Below, piece after piece: positions 51,520 to 60,850 of a stretch of 64,000 bases of DNA (positions are counted from its first letter, which is position 1; each line of letters opens with the position of its first letter). The stretch spans positions 62,001-126,000 of the forward strand of contig CALRKO020000005.1 in NCBI GenBank assembly GCA_943368105.1, written 5' to 3'. Origin of the DNA: Vulcanococcus sp943368105. GTDB taxonomy: Bacteria; Cyanobacteriota; Cyanobacteriia; PCC-6307; Cyanobiaceae. A program made the position numbers and the translations under genes. The notes under the pieces were generated by a model. The model ran no database searches. It was not told the DNA's origin and saw nothing but the letters and a program-made list of their open reading frames with translations.

Positions 51520-52224
51520 GTGAGCGAGGCAAGCCTGTTCGATCTGCTGCCGGACGGCGGCGGCCCCGCCCTGGGCGGCGCGGCCCCCGGCGGCGATCCC
51601 CCGGCCGCCCCCCTCGACCCCGCCGCCCGCGACCGGGCCCTGGCGGAGCTGGCTGCGGCCTGCGCCGCCTGCCGCGGCTGCGGCCTGGCGGCGGGCCGCC
51701 AGCAGGTGGTGGTGAGCCGCGGCAACCCGGGGGCCCGGCTGATGGTGATCGGCGAGGGCCCCGGTGCCCAGGAGGACGCCAGCGGCTCCCCCTTCGTGGG
51801 CAAGGCGGGCCAGCTGCTGGATCGGATGCTGGAGAGCGTCGGCCTGGACAGCGACCGCGACGCCTACATCGCCAACGTGGTGAAGTGCCGGCCGCCGGAG
51901 AACCGCAAGCCCACGGCCCTGGAGATGGCGGCCTGCCTGCCCTTCCTGCGGCGCCAGATCGAGCTGGTGCAGCCCCGGGTGCTGCTGCTGGCGGGCGCCA
52001 CCGCCGTGGAGGGGGTGCTCGGCATCAAGGGCGGCATCACCAAGCTGCGGGGCCAGTGGCGCCAGTGGGAGGGCCGCTGGCTGATGCCGGTGTTCCACCC
52101 CTCCTACCTGCTGCGCAACGCCTCGCGGGAGCGGGGCAGCCCCAAGTGGCTCACCTGGCAGGACCTGCAGGACGTGCGCCGCCGCCTGGCCCAGCTGGAG
52201 GCGGAGGGGGGCCGGACCCGCTGA
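51520..52224 (+). CDS. Family 4 uracil-DNA glycosylase (Fe-S)
   Basis: 234 residues from GTG 51520. The N-terminal Cys pair (CAACRGCGL) and later VKCRPPENRKPT plus MAACLPFL supply Fe-S cysteines; catalytic motifs are VIGEGPGAQEDASGSPFVG and VFHPSYLLRN. It removes uracil from DNA. It is followed by ispG with its own promoter-like gap of about 70 bp. Confidence 0.92.
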   Translation: MSEASLFDLLPDGGGPALGGAAPGGDPPAAPLDPAARDRALAELAAACAACRGCGLAAGRQQVVVSRGNPGARLMVIGEGPGAQEDASGSPFVGKAGQLLDRMLESVGLDSDRDAYIANVVKCRPPENRKPTALEMAACLPFLRRQIELVQPRVLLLAGATAVEGVLGIKGGITKLRGQWRQWEGRWLMPVFHPSYLLRNASRERGSPKWLTWQDLQDVRRRLAQLEAEGGRTR

Positions 52225-52295
52225 GGCGCCGGCGGCCCCCAGCCAGTTGCCCTGCGGTCTGTGACAGGCTTGGCCCGCCTCCCGGCCCCCCAGCG

Positions 52296-53555
52296 ATGAC
52301 CGCCGCCCCGGCCCGCACCGACAGCTCCACCGCTGCCCCCGCCGCCGCAGCGACCACCCCCGACTGGGCCAGCAACCCCCGCTACGACACGGTGATCCGC
52401 CGCCGCAAGACCCGCAGCGTGCGGGTGGGCGACGTGTGGGTCGGCAGCGAGCACCCGGTGGTGGTGCAGTCGATGATCAACGAGGACACCCTCGACATCG
52501 CGGGCGCCACCGCCGGCATCCGCCGCCTGCACGAGGCCGGCTGCGAGATCGTGCGGCTGACGGTGCCGAGCCTGGCCCACGCCAGGGCGGTGAAGGAGAT
52601 CCGCCGGCGGCTGGAGGACACCTACCAGCCCGTGCCGCTGGTGGCGGACGTGCACCACAACGGCATGAAGATCGCCCTGGAGGTGGCCCAGCACGTCGAC
52701 AAGGTGCGGATCAACCCCGGGCTCTACGTGTTCGACAAGCCGGACCCGAGCCGCACCAGCTTCAGCGAGGCCGAGATCGAGGCGATCGGCGCCCGCATCC
52801 AGACCACCCTCGAACCCCTGGTGAGCCTGCTCAAGGACCAGGACAAGGGCCTGCGCATCGGCGTCAACCACGGCTCCCTGGCCGAGCGGATGCTGTTCAC
52901 CTACGGCGACACGCCCCTGGGCATGGTGGAGTCGGCGATGGAGTTCATCCACATCTGCGACCGGCTCGACTTCCACAACATCGTGGTGTCGATGAAGGCC
53001 TCCCGCGCCCCGGTGATGCTGGCCGCCTACCGGATGATGGCCGACCGGATGGACGCCGAGGGCTTCCCCTATCCCCTGCACCTGGGCGTCACCGAGGCCG
53101 GCGACGGCGACTACGGCCGCATCAAGAGCACCGCCGGCATCGCCACCCTGCTGGCCGAGGGCCTGGGCGACACGATCCGCGTCTCGCTCACCGAGGCCCC
53201 CGAAAAGGAGATCCCGGTCTGCTACGCGATCCTGCAGGCCCTGGGGCTCAGGAAAACCATGGTGGAGTACGTGGCCTGCCCCAGCTGCGGCCGCACCCTG
53301 TTCAACCTGGAGGAGGTGCTGCACAAGGTGCGCGCCGCCACCGCCCACCTCACCGGCCTGGACATCGCCGTGATGGGCTGCATCGTCAACGGCCCTGGCG
53401 AGATGGCCGACGCCGACTACGGCTACGTGGGCAAGACCCCCGGCGTGATCTCCCTCTACCGGGGCCGCGAGGAGATCCGCCGGGTGCCGGAGGCGGAGGG
53501 CGTGGCGGCGCTGATCGCCCTGATCCAGGAGGATGGCCGCTGGGTCGACCCCTGA
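52296..53555 (+). CDS. ispG: 4-hydroxy-3-methylbut-2-enyl diphosphate synthase IspG
   Basis: 419 residues, MEP isoprenoid pathway. Marks: VGSEHPVVVQSMINEDTLD, VRLTVPSLAHARAVKEI, VADVHHNGMKIAL, RIGVNHGSLAERML, LGVTEAGDGDYGRIKS, and the Fe-S cysteines in VACPSCGRTLFNLEEV and MGCIVNGPGEMADADYGYVG. It supplies precursors for the carotenoids used by OCP, chlorophyll and quinones. Confidence 0.97.
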   Translation: MTAAPARTDSSTAAPAAAATTPDWASNPRYDTVIRRRKTRSVRVGDVWVGSEHPVVVQSMINEDTLDIAGATAGIRRLHEAGCEIVRLTVPSLAHARAVKEIRRRLEDTYQPVPLVADVHHNGMKIALEVAQHVDKVRINPGLYVFDKPDPSRTSFSEAEIEAIGARIQTTLEPLVSLLKDQDKGLRIGVNHGSLAERMLFTYGDTPLGMVESAMEFIHICDRLDFHNIVVSMKASRAPVMLAAYRMMADRMDAEGFPYPLHLGVTEAGDGDYGRIKSTAGIATLLAEGLGDTIRVSLTEAPEKEIPVCYAILQALGLRKTMVEYVACPSCGRTLFNLEEVLHKVRAATAHLTGLDIAVMGCIVNGPGEMADADYGYVGKTPGVISLYRGREEIRRVPEAEGVAALIALIQEDGRWVDP

Positions 53556-53712
53556 GGGCCGGCCGGGCCCAGCCGCTGGTCCTCAGGGGGGCCGGTGCGC
53601 TTCCCCTGACCCGGCCAGCGGCCGATGCTCCCGTTTCGGTTGTCCGCAGCTCGCGGGCCTGTCACAGGGGCTAGCTTGAACGACAACCCCTTGGGTACCA
53701 GGAGTTCGCCGC

Positions 53713-55059
53713 ATGGCCAGGCGTCAGAGCGCAAGACACCGCACCGGCGTGGTGCTGCTCCTGGGGGCGGGGGCCCTGGCCGCCTCCGCCGCGATCCTCG
53801 GCAGCGACCTGCTGGCGGCCCCGAGCGTCGCCTCCCTGGTCACCGACAGCCCCAAGGAGGTGATGGACCAGGCCTGGCAGATCGTCTTCCGCGACTACCT
53901 CGACACCACCGGCAAGTACACCACCGACCGCTGGCGCACCCTGCGCCGCGACCTGCTGGCCAAGAGCTACGGCAGCACCAAGGAGAGCTACGAGGCGATC
54001 CGCGGCATGCTCGCCACCCTGGATGATCCCTACACCCGCTTCCTCGATCCGCGGGAATTCAAGGAGATGCAGATCGACACCTCGGGGGAACTCTCCGGGG
54101 TGGGCATCCAGCTGAGCCTCGACAAGGAGACCAAGGAGCTGGTGGTGGTGTCGCCGATCGAGGGCTCGCCGGCCTCCCGGGCCGGGGTGATGCCCAAGGA
54201 CGTGATCGTGACGATCGACGGCAAGAGCACCAAGGGCATGAGCACCGAGGATGCGGTCAAGCTGATCCGCGGCCAGGCCGGCACCAAGGTGACGATCCAG
54301 CTGCGCCGCTCCGGCAAGCTGATCGATGCGCCCCTCACCCGCGAGCGGATCGAGCTGCACGCGGTGGAGCACCAGCTGAACAGCGTCGATGGCGTCAAGG
54401 TGGGCTACATCCGCCTCAAGCAGTTCAACGCCAACGCTGCCAAGGACATGGCCGCGGCGGTGAAGGACCTGGAGGCCAAGCAGGTGCAGGGCTATGTGCT
54501 CGACCTGCGCAGCAACCCCGGCGGCCTGCTGATGGCCAGCATCGCCATCGCCCGCCAGTGGCTGGATGAGGGGATCATCGTGTCCACCAAGACCCGCGAC
54601 GGCATCCAGGACACCAAGCGCGCCAACGGCCGCGCCCTCACCAAGCGCCCGCTGGTGATCCTGGTGAACGAGGGCTCCGCCAGCGCCAGCGAGATCCTCT
54701 CGGGGGCCCTGCAGGACAACAAACGGGCCGTGCTGGTGGGCCAGAAGACCTTCGGCAAGGGGCTGGTGCAGTCGGTGCGGGGGCTCTCCGATGGCTCCGG
54801 CATGACCGTGACCATCGCCAAGTACCTCACCCCCAGCGGCCGGGACATCCACAAGCACGGCATCGACCCGGATGTGACGGCCAAGCTGAGCGAGGCCGAG
54901 GCCCAGAAGCTGAAGCTCGAGGACCTGGGCACCAAGCGCGACAGCCAGTACCGCGCCGCCGAATCCACCCTGCTCAAGCAGATCCGCAACGCCGGCGCCG
55001 TGGCCCAGCCCTACAACCCCAGCAGCGCCAACCTGCCGGCCGCCCTGGCCAAGCCCTGA
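53713..55059 (+). CDS. ctpA: C-terminal processing peptidase CtpA-type (S41)
   Basis: 448 residues: signal/anchor to about residue 35, a helical cap, PDZ domain (VGIQLSLDKETKELVVVSPI, SPASRAGVMPKDVIVTIDG) and the protease core with catalytic Ser in NEGSASASEILSGAL and Lys in VGQKTFGKGLVQS. In cyanobacteria CtpA cleaves the D1 precursor of photosystem II at the lumen; paralogues have other substrates. A TAGCTT -10-like box begins 41 nt upstream. Confidence 0.93.
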   Translation: MARRQSARHRTGVVLLLGAGALAASAAILGSDLLAAPSVASLVTDSPKEVMDQAWQIVFRDYLDTTGKYTTDRWRTLRRDLLAKSYGSTKESYEAIRGMLATLDDPYTRFLDPREFKEMQIDTSGELSGVGIQLSLDKETKELVVVSPIEGSPASRAGVMPKDVIVTIDGKSTKGMSTEDAVKLIRGQAGTKVTIQLRRSGKLIDAPLTRERIELHAVEHQLNSVDGVKVGYIRLKQFNANAAKDMAAAVKDLEAKQVQGYVLDLRSNPGGLLMASIAIARQWLDEGIIVSTKTRDGIQDTKRANGRALTKRPLVILVNEGSASASEILSGALQDNKRAVLVGQKTFGKGLVQSVRGLSDGSGMTVTIAKYLTPSGRDIHKHGIDPDVTAKLSEAEAQKLKLEDLGTKRDSQYRAAESTLLKQIRNAGAVAQPYNPSSANLPAALAKP

Positions 55060-55129
55060 ACGGTCGCCCCCGGCACAGCGGACCCGCCGGAGGGGCCCTG
55101 GCCGCTGCGCCGGGGCCTCAGCCGGGACC

Positions 55130-55657
55130 TCAGCGGTAGGGGGCCAGGCCGAAGCCCTCGCTCTCGCTGGCGGAGGAGCCCGGCAGGCTGCGGCGGCCCG
55201 GGCCGATCGGCTGCACCGGGATTCCATAGGGCCGCCCGTAGCCGGGCAGGGCAGGGGCGGCGGGGGCCAGGGCGATGCCGCTGCCATAGCGCCCCAGCTG
55301 GCTGAGCAGGGGCTGGCAGCCGCCGGCACTGCCCACCAGCTGGCTCACCTGCCAGGGGGCGATGGCCGCCTCCCAGCCCGGGGCCCAGCCGCGGCGGAGC
55401 CCCTGCTGCTGGATCAGCCGCCGGGCCTGGCCGCCGTTGAGGCGGCCGTTCTCGTAGAGGCACTGCACCACCGCCAGGGTGGCCAGGGGCAGGGAGATCC
55501 CGGCCGCGGCGGGAGCCGGGGCGGGAGTGAAGCCGCCGCCATAGCCGCCGTAGCCCCCGAAACCGCCAAGGCCGCCGAGGCCGCCGCCGAGGCCCGGCGC
55601 GAAGCTGCCGCCCTGGCCCAGGAAGGCCATGGCAAGGGAGAGCAGAAGGGAGTTCAT
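55130..55657 (-). CDS. Secreted Gly-rich protein of unknown function
   Basis: 175 residues: a short signal-like start, then a Gly/Phe/Tyr-rich stretch with repeats of the GGLGGFGGYGG type, and a C-terminal domain with two cysteines (VQCLYENGRLNGGQARRLI, GGCQPLLSQL). The stop/start overlap with the upstream HExxH gene (ATGA) makes a two-gene unit. No known family. Confidence 0.65.
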   Translation of the reverse strand: MNSLLLSLAMAFLGQGGSFAPGLGGGLGGLGGFGGYGGYGGGFTPAPAPAAAGISLPLATLAVVQCLYENGRLNGGQARRLIQQQGLRRGWAPGWEAAIAPWQVSQLVGSAGGCQPLLSQLGRYGSGIALAPAAPALPGYGRPYGIPVQPIGPGRRSLPGSSASESEGFGLAPYR

Positions 55658-56205
55658 GGCCGCATGGGGGGTGAAAGGGCGAAGCCGGAGCCGGAGCGGG
55701 GCCAGGGGGATCGGGCCAGCCGGCCCTCCGCGGCCAGGCGGGTGCCGCCGCCGCAGTAGCGCTCGAACAGCTGCAGCACCTGCTCGGGGGGCAGCTGGGC
55801 GGTGTAGCGGGCCTCCAGTTCGCTGAGCCGCTCGCGGGCCGGGTAGAGGCGCAGGGAGTGGAGATCGGCCGGTGCCCGGCTGGCCAGGGCAGCGGCCATG
55901 GCGCGGTGGTGTCGCGGATCGGTGAGGGGACCGCCGCGGCAGGCCTGCATCCGGTGGGTGGCCTCATGGGCCAGGGTGTTCCACACGGCGGCCGGATCCC
56001 GGTGCACGCGGCACACCACGATCGTGTCGCTGCCGTGGTGGTAGAGGCCCTGCAGACCCCGCTCACCGCAGTCGCGCTGCAGCACCCGAACCCCGGAGCG
56101 ACTGAGCTGCTGCCGCAGTCGGTCGATGGCCTGCCAGGTGGGATCGCTGGCGTGGGCCGGCGGCACCGCCCACAGCAGCAGGGCCGCCGCGCCGGCGCAG
56201 GCCAT
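55654..56205 (-). CDS. Exported HExxH protein (metallopeptidase-like)
   Basis: 183 residues from ATG 56205 with a clean signal peptide (MACAGAAALLLWAVPPAHA). The core shows VLQRDCGERGLQGLYHHGSD, CRVHRDPAAVWNTLAHEATHRMQACRG split over two pieces, with HEATH as a zinc-binding HExxH helix, then LHSLRLYPARERLSELEARY. A peptidase role is suggested by the motif only. Overlaps the Gly-rich gene by 4 bases. The upstream ATG at 56295 is an alternative start. Confidence 0.7.
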   Translation of the reverse strand: MACAGAAALLLWAVPPAHASDPTWQAIDRLRQQLSRSGVRVLQRDCGERGLQGLYHHGSDTIVVCRVHRDPAAVWNTLAHEATHRMQACRGGPLTDPRHHRAMAAALASRAPADLHSLRLYPARERLSELEARYTAQLPPEQVLQLFERYCGGGTRLAAEGRLARSPWPRSGSGFALSPPMRP

Positions 56206-56402
56206 GGGCAGCCGCCGCAGGGCGCCCTGGATGCCATTGCGGAGAGGGCGCCCTGCCCGGGAGCAGCGGCCACGGGAGTGCGTCGAGGGGTCCACGGGCT
56301 GCAGGGGTGGTGCCTCCAGCCTGGGGGATTGGGCCCGGCCAGGTGCGACCCGGATCCGTCGGGTCTGTGACCAGCTGTGTCTGGCGTGGGGTCAGCGAAG
56401 GG

Positions 56403-56579
56403 TCAGGCGGCGCCGCCCACGGGCTGCATCAGGCCGCCGCCGGGGCTCGAGTCGTCGTCGTCGTTGCCGGTGTCGCCCTGGAGCAGGGCGTAGACGCCGA
56501 GGGCCAGAACGCTCACCAGGGCCGACACCAGGCCGAAGCCGCCCTGCAGGCCGCCGGAGACTTCCATCAATTCCCCCAT
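56403..56579 (-). CDS. 58-residue single-pass membrane protein with GGGLMQPV tail
   Basis: Starts MGELMEVSGGLQGGFGLVSA, with one membrane helix (GLVSALVSVLALGVYALL), then GDTGNDDDDSSPGGGLMQPV and GGAA. The Asp-rich GGGLMQPV end is the same as in the protein at 2928-3071, 53 kb away; the two form a family. A TACGAT -10-like hexamer lies 35 nt before the ATG. Another start four codons later is possible. Function unknown. Confidence 0.65.
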   Translation of the reverse strand: MGELMEVSGGLQGGFGLVSALVSVLALGVYALLQGDTGNDDDDSSPGGGLMQPVGGAA

Positions 56580-56639
56580 GGGCCGGCCGTGTTGCGTGCG
56601 TTCTCAGAATCGTAACAAAGGATTGCGGAGGGCGGCGGC

Positions 56640-56993
56640 GGATCTCGAGGCCAAGGCGCGGCCCGATGGCGGCGGCGCCAGTGGCGTGGTGGCGGCGGGC
56701 TCGAGACCCAGGGCTGCTTGCTCAAGGACATCCCCCCGGGGGGAGCGGAACCGGCCAGTGGGCCCCGCAGCGAACCCGTCCCTGAACCCAGCCCGTCTGC
56801 GCAGCAGGAGGCCCGGGCACCCGCGGCGGCTCCGGCCGTTCCTGCCGAGGGGCTGGTGCTCAGCTGACTGCACCAGCCGTTCAGCGTTGATGAGCTGTCC
56901 GGGCTGCTCGATGTGCCTGAGTCTGGGGCCTGGCGCCGGTTCCTGCGGTTGGTGGAGCAGGACTGCACCGCAGTAGTTGCCGACGACCGCTGA
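56640..56993 (+). pseudogene. Possible decayed coding sequence with an internal stop
   Basis: In one plus-strand frame the sequence reads like protein: a Pro/Glu/Ala-rich linker (EPSPSAQQEARAPAAAP), then AEGLVLS, an in-frame TGA at 56865, and LHQPFSVDELSGLLDVPESG, AWRRFLRLVEQDCTAVV, stop. The two halves look like one gene broken by a stop. No start or family is seen, and the whole 56580-57249 spacer is otherwise empty. Low confidence. Confidence 0.25.
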
Positions 56994-57249
56994 CTTCTCT
57001 GGCTGGGGAGGGATCCCGATCGGTCAGGATTGGGTGCGAAATGCTTGGCACCATCTGGGTTGACGGGCGATCTGCCAGGAAAGATGACGCCCCTGCTGCT
57101 GTCAGGCAGCCATGGCTAACTTACCTGCTTGAGCCTTGATAGCCGGTGGAGGCGGATTGATCCAGACAACCTCGGGTTGACGCCAGCAGCGTGTAGATCG
57201 TGACCATCGGCGTGGATGGCGCTGGCATGTCTGCTCGTAGACACAGGCG

Positions 57250-57799
57250 CGATGCCGGCAGAGTTCGACGGCAGCTCCACTGCGCCGGCGCAAGCGCTCC
57301 CGGCCTGCCGACGGCTCAAAGGAGCTGCTGAGGGCCGAGTATCTACACCACGTGTGGGCGATCGACTTCCAGTTCGACCTGACGATGGATGGCCACAGAC
57401 TCAAGTTCCTGAACGTGGTGGATGAATTCAGTCGCGTCTGCCTTGGCCATTCGGGTCGGCAGGCGGTGCAAGGCGGTTGACGTGATCGAGGCGATCGAGG
57501 AGCTGCTAAGACTCTATCCGCCACCTACGCACCTGCGCATGGAAAATTGCCCTGAGTTCATTGCCCATGCCCTGCAGGAATGGTGTACAGTAAGTTGCTT
57601 CAGCACGGCCTATATCGAGCCGGGTTCACCCTGGGAGAATCTGTTCGTGGAGTCATTCAACAGCTACTCCAGGGATGAGTTCCCGAATAGTGAACTGTTT
57701 GCGTCGGTACCGGAAGCCAGGCTGTTGGCAGAGCAGTACCGGATGCAGTACAACACCTGCAGACCGCATTCGGCGCTCCAGGGGCGTACGCCCCTGTAG
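57250..57799 (+). pseudogene. Frameshifted IS3-type (rve integrase core) transposase remnant
   Basis: The frame up to about 57444 encodes RRRKRSRPADGSKELLRAEY, VWAIDFQFDLTMDGH and KFLNVVDEFSRVCL; the match then continues in the +1 frame with AIRVGRRCKAVDVIEAIEEL, PPPTHLRMENCPEFIAHALQ, ENLFVESFNSYSRDEFPNSE and NTCRPHSALQGRTPL. The family's second catalytic Asp (MDNGPEF) is changed to ENCPEF. The 5' part (ORF A and the start of ORF B) is missing. A GGACCAGGAAAGGGGGTCA stretch at 57852-57870 resembles an IS3 terminal end; no matching left end was found. Confidence 0.75.
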
Positions 57800-57906
57800 A
57801 CCCTCTAGCAATGGAGAGCGGCCTGATCACCCATCAGCTCTCAGAGGAACTGGACCAGGAAAGGGGGTCACGTCAAATCGATCATGTTCGTTGCAGGTGA
57901 TGTCGC

Positions 57907-59403
57907 TCATTGGAATACATCTCTTCGAACTTCAGCCTTCAGCTGCTTCACTAGCACCGCAAACTGAACCTTGTACTCCTCCTGCCTCAACTCCCCATCT
58001 GCAAACCGCTGGGTGAGCCGCTCCATCCCGGCCAGGATCACCTCATTGGTTTTCTCTTCCACCGTTGCCTCGAAGTTCACGGCAACGGCCTCTGCCTCTG
58101 CCGGTTTGTCCTTGCTGAAGAGCTTGCCCGCCCAGCCCAACGCCTCGCCCACTTTCGCTCCTGCCCGACTGGCCACATCTCCAGCGGCGAACAGCGCCTG
58201 ATCGAACGCGCCATCCTCCCGGCGGAACCGCTTGGCCATAGCAGGCAACTCCTCCAGTAGATGCTCCTGGCCGAGGGCCTCCAGCAGCCGTGCCAGCACC
58301 TCCTGCTCACTGGCCTCCAGCTCACCATCGGCTGCCGCGATCAGGCAGAAGCAACGCGCTACCGATTCCCGGTTGGCGGGCTCTTGGATCGAACGCAACG
58401 CCGCGCAGACCCCGTCGAGATCGGCGTTCACCTTCTCCGCCAGCCGCTGCAGCTCCTCCTCCGGAAGAGCCAGTTGCTTGAGGAAGGTGAGATACACCTC
58501 CCGTTCTTTGTCATCGAAGTTCCTGTCGGCGAGGGCCAGGGCCATCAGGCCCTCCAGCACCGCCACCTCCGCCTGTTCGTTGCGGCCGATCTGCATCTGC
58601 AGCCGCCGGGTTTCCTCCCGCAGCGCCGCCGACACCCGCACCCCGTGGCGCACACGGGTTCCCATTACGCGGGTGGTGGCGTAGTTCCAACCTGCCGAGA
58701 TCCCCACTCCCACGATCGGCACGGCCGTCTTGATGATCGCCTTCTGGGTCACCTGCTTGGCGATCCTGGGGCCAAGCACCGTGCCCGCCGCGGCCCGGAT
58801 CAGCGGGGTGTTGCCATGGATCAGGCGGTACAGCTGGGCTCGTGCCACCTCCGGCCCGAGGGCTTTCAGGCCCAGCCCACCCACTTCGGCGACCTTCACC
58901 CCGTAGACCACAGCAAACAGCCGGATGAGCTCCTCCGGGTCGTCGGCAGCCAGGGGGATGTCGTAGATGAGGTGCAGATCGAACGCCAGTCGCAGCTGCA
59001 GGCGCACGGTGTAGAACACCTCCGCCATCACCGCTGTGATCGCAGCCGGCAAACCCACTCCGGCGGTGAGAACAGCAGCACTGGCTGTGGCTCCTGAGAG
59101 CCCGCCCGCAACGGCGGCGTACTTCTCGGCCAGTTCGCAAAGTTTACCGGCGATTGCGTCAGTGGGCAGGCCGGGGTATTTGCCCCGTAGGTAAGCGGCC
59201 CCGCCCTGCTCCATCACCTTGCGCTCGTAGCTGCCCAGACAGCTTTTGAGAAACTTGTTGAACCAGGAGCCGTCCTTGATCGCCTGCACCCCGAAAGACT
59301 GGACGGTGTCCTTCAGATCAGCGATTTCCTGGAGGATTCCGGCCTTGATTACCGCCGGGTCAAAGCTGCCAGCACTTTCGGCAGTTGGATTGGAGTCGCT
59401 CAA
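57907..59403 (-). CDS. EcsC-like / TerB-domain protein
   Basis: 498 residues. The N-terminal two thirds (GGLSGATASAAVLTAGVGLP, MAEVFYTVRLQLRLAFDLHL) resemble EcsC-family proteins with hydrophobic segments; the C-terminal part shows two TerB-type helical repeats (ALADRNFDDKEREVYLTFLK and IAAADGELEASEQEVLARLL) with acidic metal-binding loops DxxDxxE. TerB proteins are tied to membrane stress and defence. The lower GC and more varied codons than neighbours mark it as accessory. It lies beside a transposase remnant and a toxin-antitoxin pair. Confidence 0.8.
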   Translation of the reverse strand: MSDSNPTAESAGSFDPAVIKAGILQEIADLKDTVQSFGVQAIKDGSWFNKFLKSCLGSYERKVMEQGGAAYLRGKYPGLPTDAIAGKLCELAEKYAAVAGGLSGATASAAVLTAGVGLPAAITAVMAEVFYTVRLQLRLAFDLHLIYDIPLAADDPEELIRLFAVVYGVKVAEVGGLGLKALGPEVARAQLYRLIHGNTPLIRAAAGTVLGPRIAKQVTQKAIIKTAVPIVGVGISAGWNYATTRVMGTRVRHGVRVSAALREETRRLQMQIGRNEQAEVAVLEGLMALALADRNFDDKEREVYLTFLKQLALPEEELQRLAEKVNADLDGVCAALRSIQEPANRESVARCFCLIAAADGELEASEQEVLARLLEALGQEHLLEELPAMAKRFRREDGAFDQALFAAGDVASRAGAKVGEALGWAGKLFSKDKPAEAEAVAVNFEATVEEKTNEVILAGMERLTQRFADGELRQEEYKVQFAVLVKQLKAEVRRDVFQ

Positions 59404-59624
59404 GGCTGAGGCTGAAAAAATCTAGCTCTTTCTAGTCGGAATCCAGCTCAATTGATCGACTTTGCTCAGACTTTCGCCGTGCGGCTGCCATCCGGTGCTC
59501 GCTGGAGTGCCGCCGCCAGGCTGGGAGCCGTGCAGCAGATCAGCCGGCACAGGGCCACACCAGCACGATCGGCTTGGCGCGAATGCGTCATTGGAGCTAC
59601 AGTTGGTGCAGATGCCCCAGGTCC

Positions 59625-60011
59625 ATGGCCGTCGTCGATCGCGCTCCGCCGGCTGCTTCAGCAGCGGCCGCGCCCACCGACAGCCAGCTGGTGCTGCAGG
59701 CCGTGTTGCGCGCCGCCGACGAGCTGGACCTGAGCCGCGCGGCCCTGGCCAGGGTGCTCGGCAAAGACCGCTCCACGCTCACCCGCGCCAAGGGCCTTGA
59801 CCCAGCCTCCAAGACCGGTGAGCTGGCGCTGCTGGTGATCCGGCTCTACCGCAGCCTCTCGGTTCTGGTCGGCAACGATCGCATGCAGCTGCGCCACTGG
59901 TTTCACACCGCCAACCGCCACACCTGCGGCGTGCCGGCCGAGCAGGTGCAGCGCACCGAGGGGCTTGTGGAGATCGTGCAGTACCTCGATGCCATGCGGG
60001 CACCGATCTGA
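59625..60011 (+). CDS. Antitoxin, Xre/MbcA/ParS type (DUF2384)
   Basis: 128 residues: an N-terminal Cro/Xre-like HTH (LQAVLRAADELDLSRAALAR, VLGKDRSTLTRAKGL) and the C-terminal MbcA/ParS toxin-binding domain (RLYRSLSVLVGNDRMQLRHW, FHTANRHTCGVPAEQVQRTE, GLVEIVQYLDAMRAP). It neutralises the RES toxin that follows 3 bp later and should repress its own promoter. ATG 59625 is used. Confidence 0.9.
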   Translation: MAVVDRAPPAASAAAAPTDSQLVLQAVLRAADELDLSRAALARVLGKDRSTLTRAKGLDPASKTGELALLVIRLYRSLSVLVGNDRMQLRHWFHTANRHTCGVPAEQVQRTEGLVEIVQYLDAMRAPI

Positions 60012-60014
60012 ACG

Positions 60015-60764
60015 GTGGACCTACGCCCCATCGCCGCATCTGCACCAGAGGTGCCCCTGCAAGGGACGGTGCTGCGGCTTGTGCAACAGCAGGGCATCGA
60101 CAGCCTGGCTCCCCTGGTGGACAACCTCCAGCAGCTGGCCCGCCTGGAGGCACTGGTGGAAACCAGCAAGCCCCAGCTGCAGGCCGCCGGTTCCGCTGAG
60201 CCCAGCCATCCACTCTTCACAACCCCCTTCCGCTACCCGCCCCTGCGGCATGGATCCCGTTTCGGCAGTCGTCAGAACCGGGGGATGTTCTACGGCTCGC
60301 GCAGCCGCAGCGGTTCGCTGGTGGAGGGCGCGTTCTACGCCCTGTTGTTCTGGGAGGGGCTGATCGACCCGCCACCAGCGCCCATCCGCCGCCGGCAGAC
60401 GCTGTTTTCCGTGCTGTTGAATGCCGCGCGTGGCCTGCAGCTGCAGGCCATCGCGGATGAAGGCGCTCAGGCCTCGCTGAGGGATCCCATGCATTACGGG
60501 CCCACCCAGCAGCTGGGGGAATGGATGCGCGATCAAGGTCTTGAGGCCTTTGAGTACTTCAGTGCCCGCTCCTTTGAATCGCTCGTGCAGGTGGGTGTCT
60601 TCACCCCAAAGGTGTTTCAGACCGCCCCCTTCGATCAGGTGGAGATCACCGCTGAAGTCACAGGAGAGCACGCTTCTTTTCTCTGCCACGACAACAACCT
60701 GCTGCATCGCTACCCGCGAAAGCAGTTTCTGATGGATGGTCAGCTGCAGAGAGCGGCGGGCTGA
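60015..60764 (+). CDS. RES-domain toxin
   Basis: 249 residues from GTG 60015. The RES fold is recognised from FRYPPLRHGSRFGSRQNRGM (first Arg), SGSLVEGAFYALLFW (Glu) and AFEYFSARSFESL (Ser), the order that names the family. Known members (ParT, MbcT) bind and degrade or modify NAD, stopping growth. The gene is 3 bp from its antitoxin. A longer N-terminal region than the minimal toxin (about 70 residues before the first Arg) is present. Confidence 0.9.
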   Translation: MDLRPIAASAPEVPLQGTVLRLVQQQGIDSLAPLVDNLQQLARLEALVETSKPQLQAAGSAEPSHPLFTTPFRYPPLRHGSRFGSRQNRGMFYGSRSRSGSLVEGAFYALLFWEGLIDPPPAPIRRRQTLFSVLLNAARGLQLQAIADEGAQASLRDPMHYGPTQQLGEWMRDQGLEAFEYFSARSFESLVQVGVFTPKVFQTAPFDQVEITAEVTGEHASFLCHDNNLLHRYPRKQFLMDGQLQRAAG

Positions 60765-60850
60765 TCATGCTTCACGCCATGCATGACATTCCCGCCCTTC
60801 ATCGGCCGGGGCTGATTTCACCACCGACGCCATGGCCCAGGTCCGCCCCC

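Noticed and set aside
52104..53348. Minus-strand frame opposite ispG
   Set aside because: His/Gly/Val-rich composition mirrors ispG codons; no domain.
57072..57093. CCAGGAAAGATGACGCCCC as the left end of the IS
   Set aside because: It is in the same orientation as the presumed right end rather than inverted, and similarity is limited to CCAGGAAAG.
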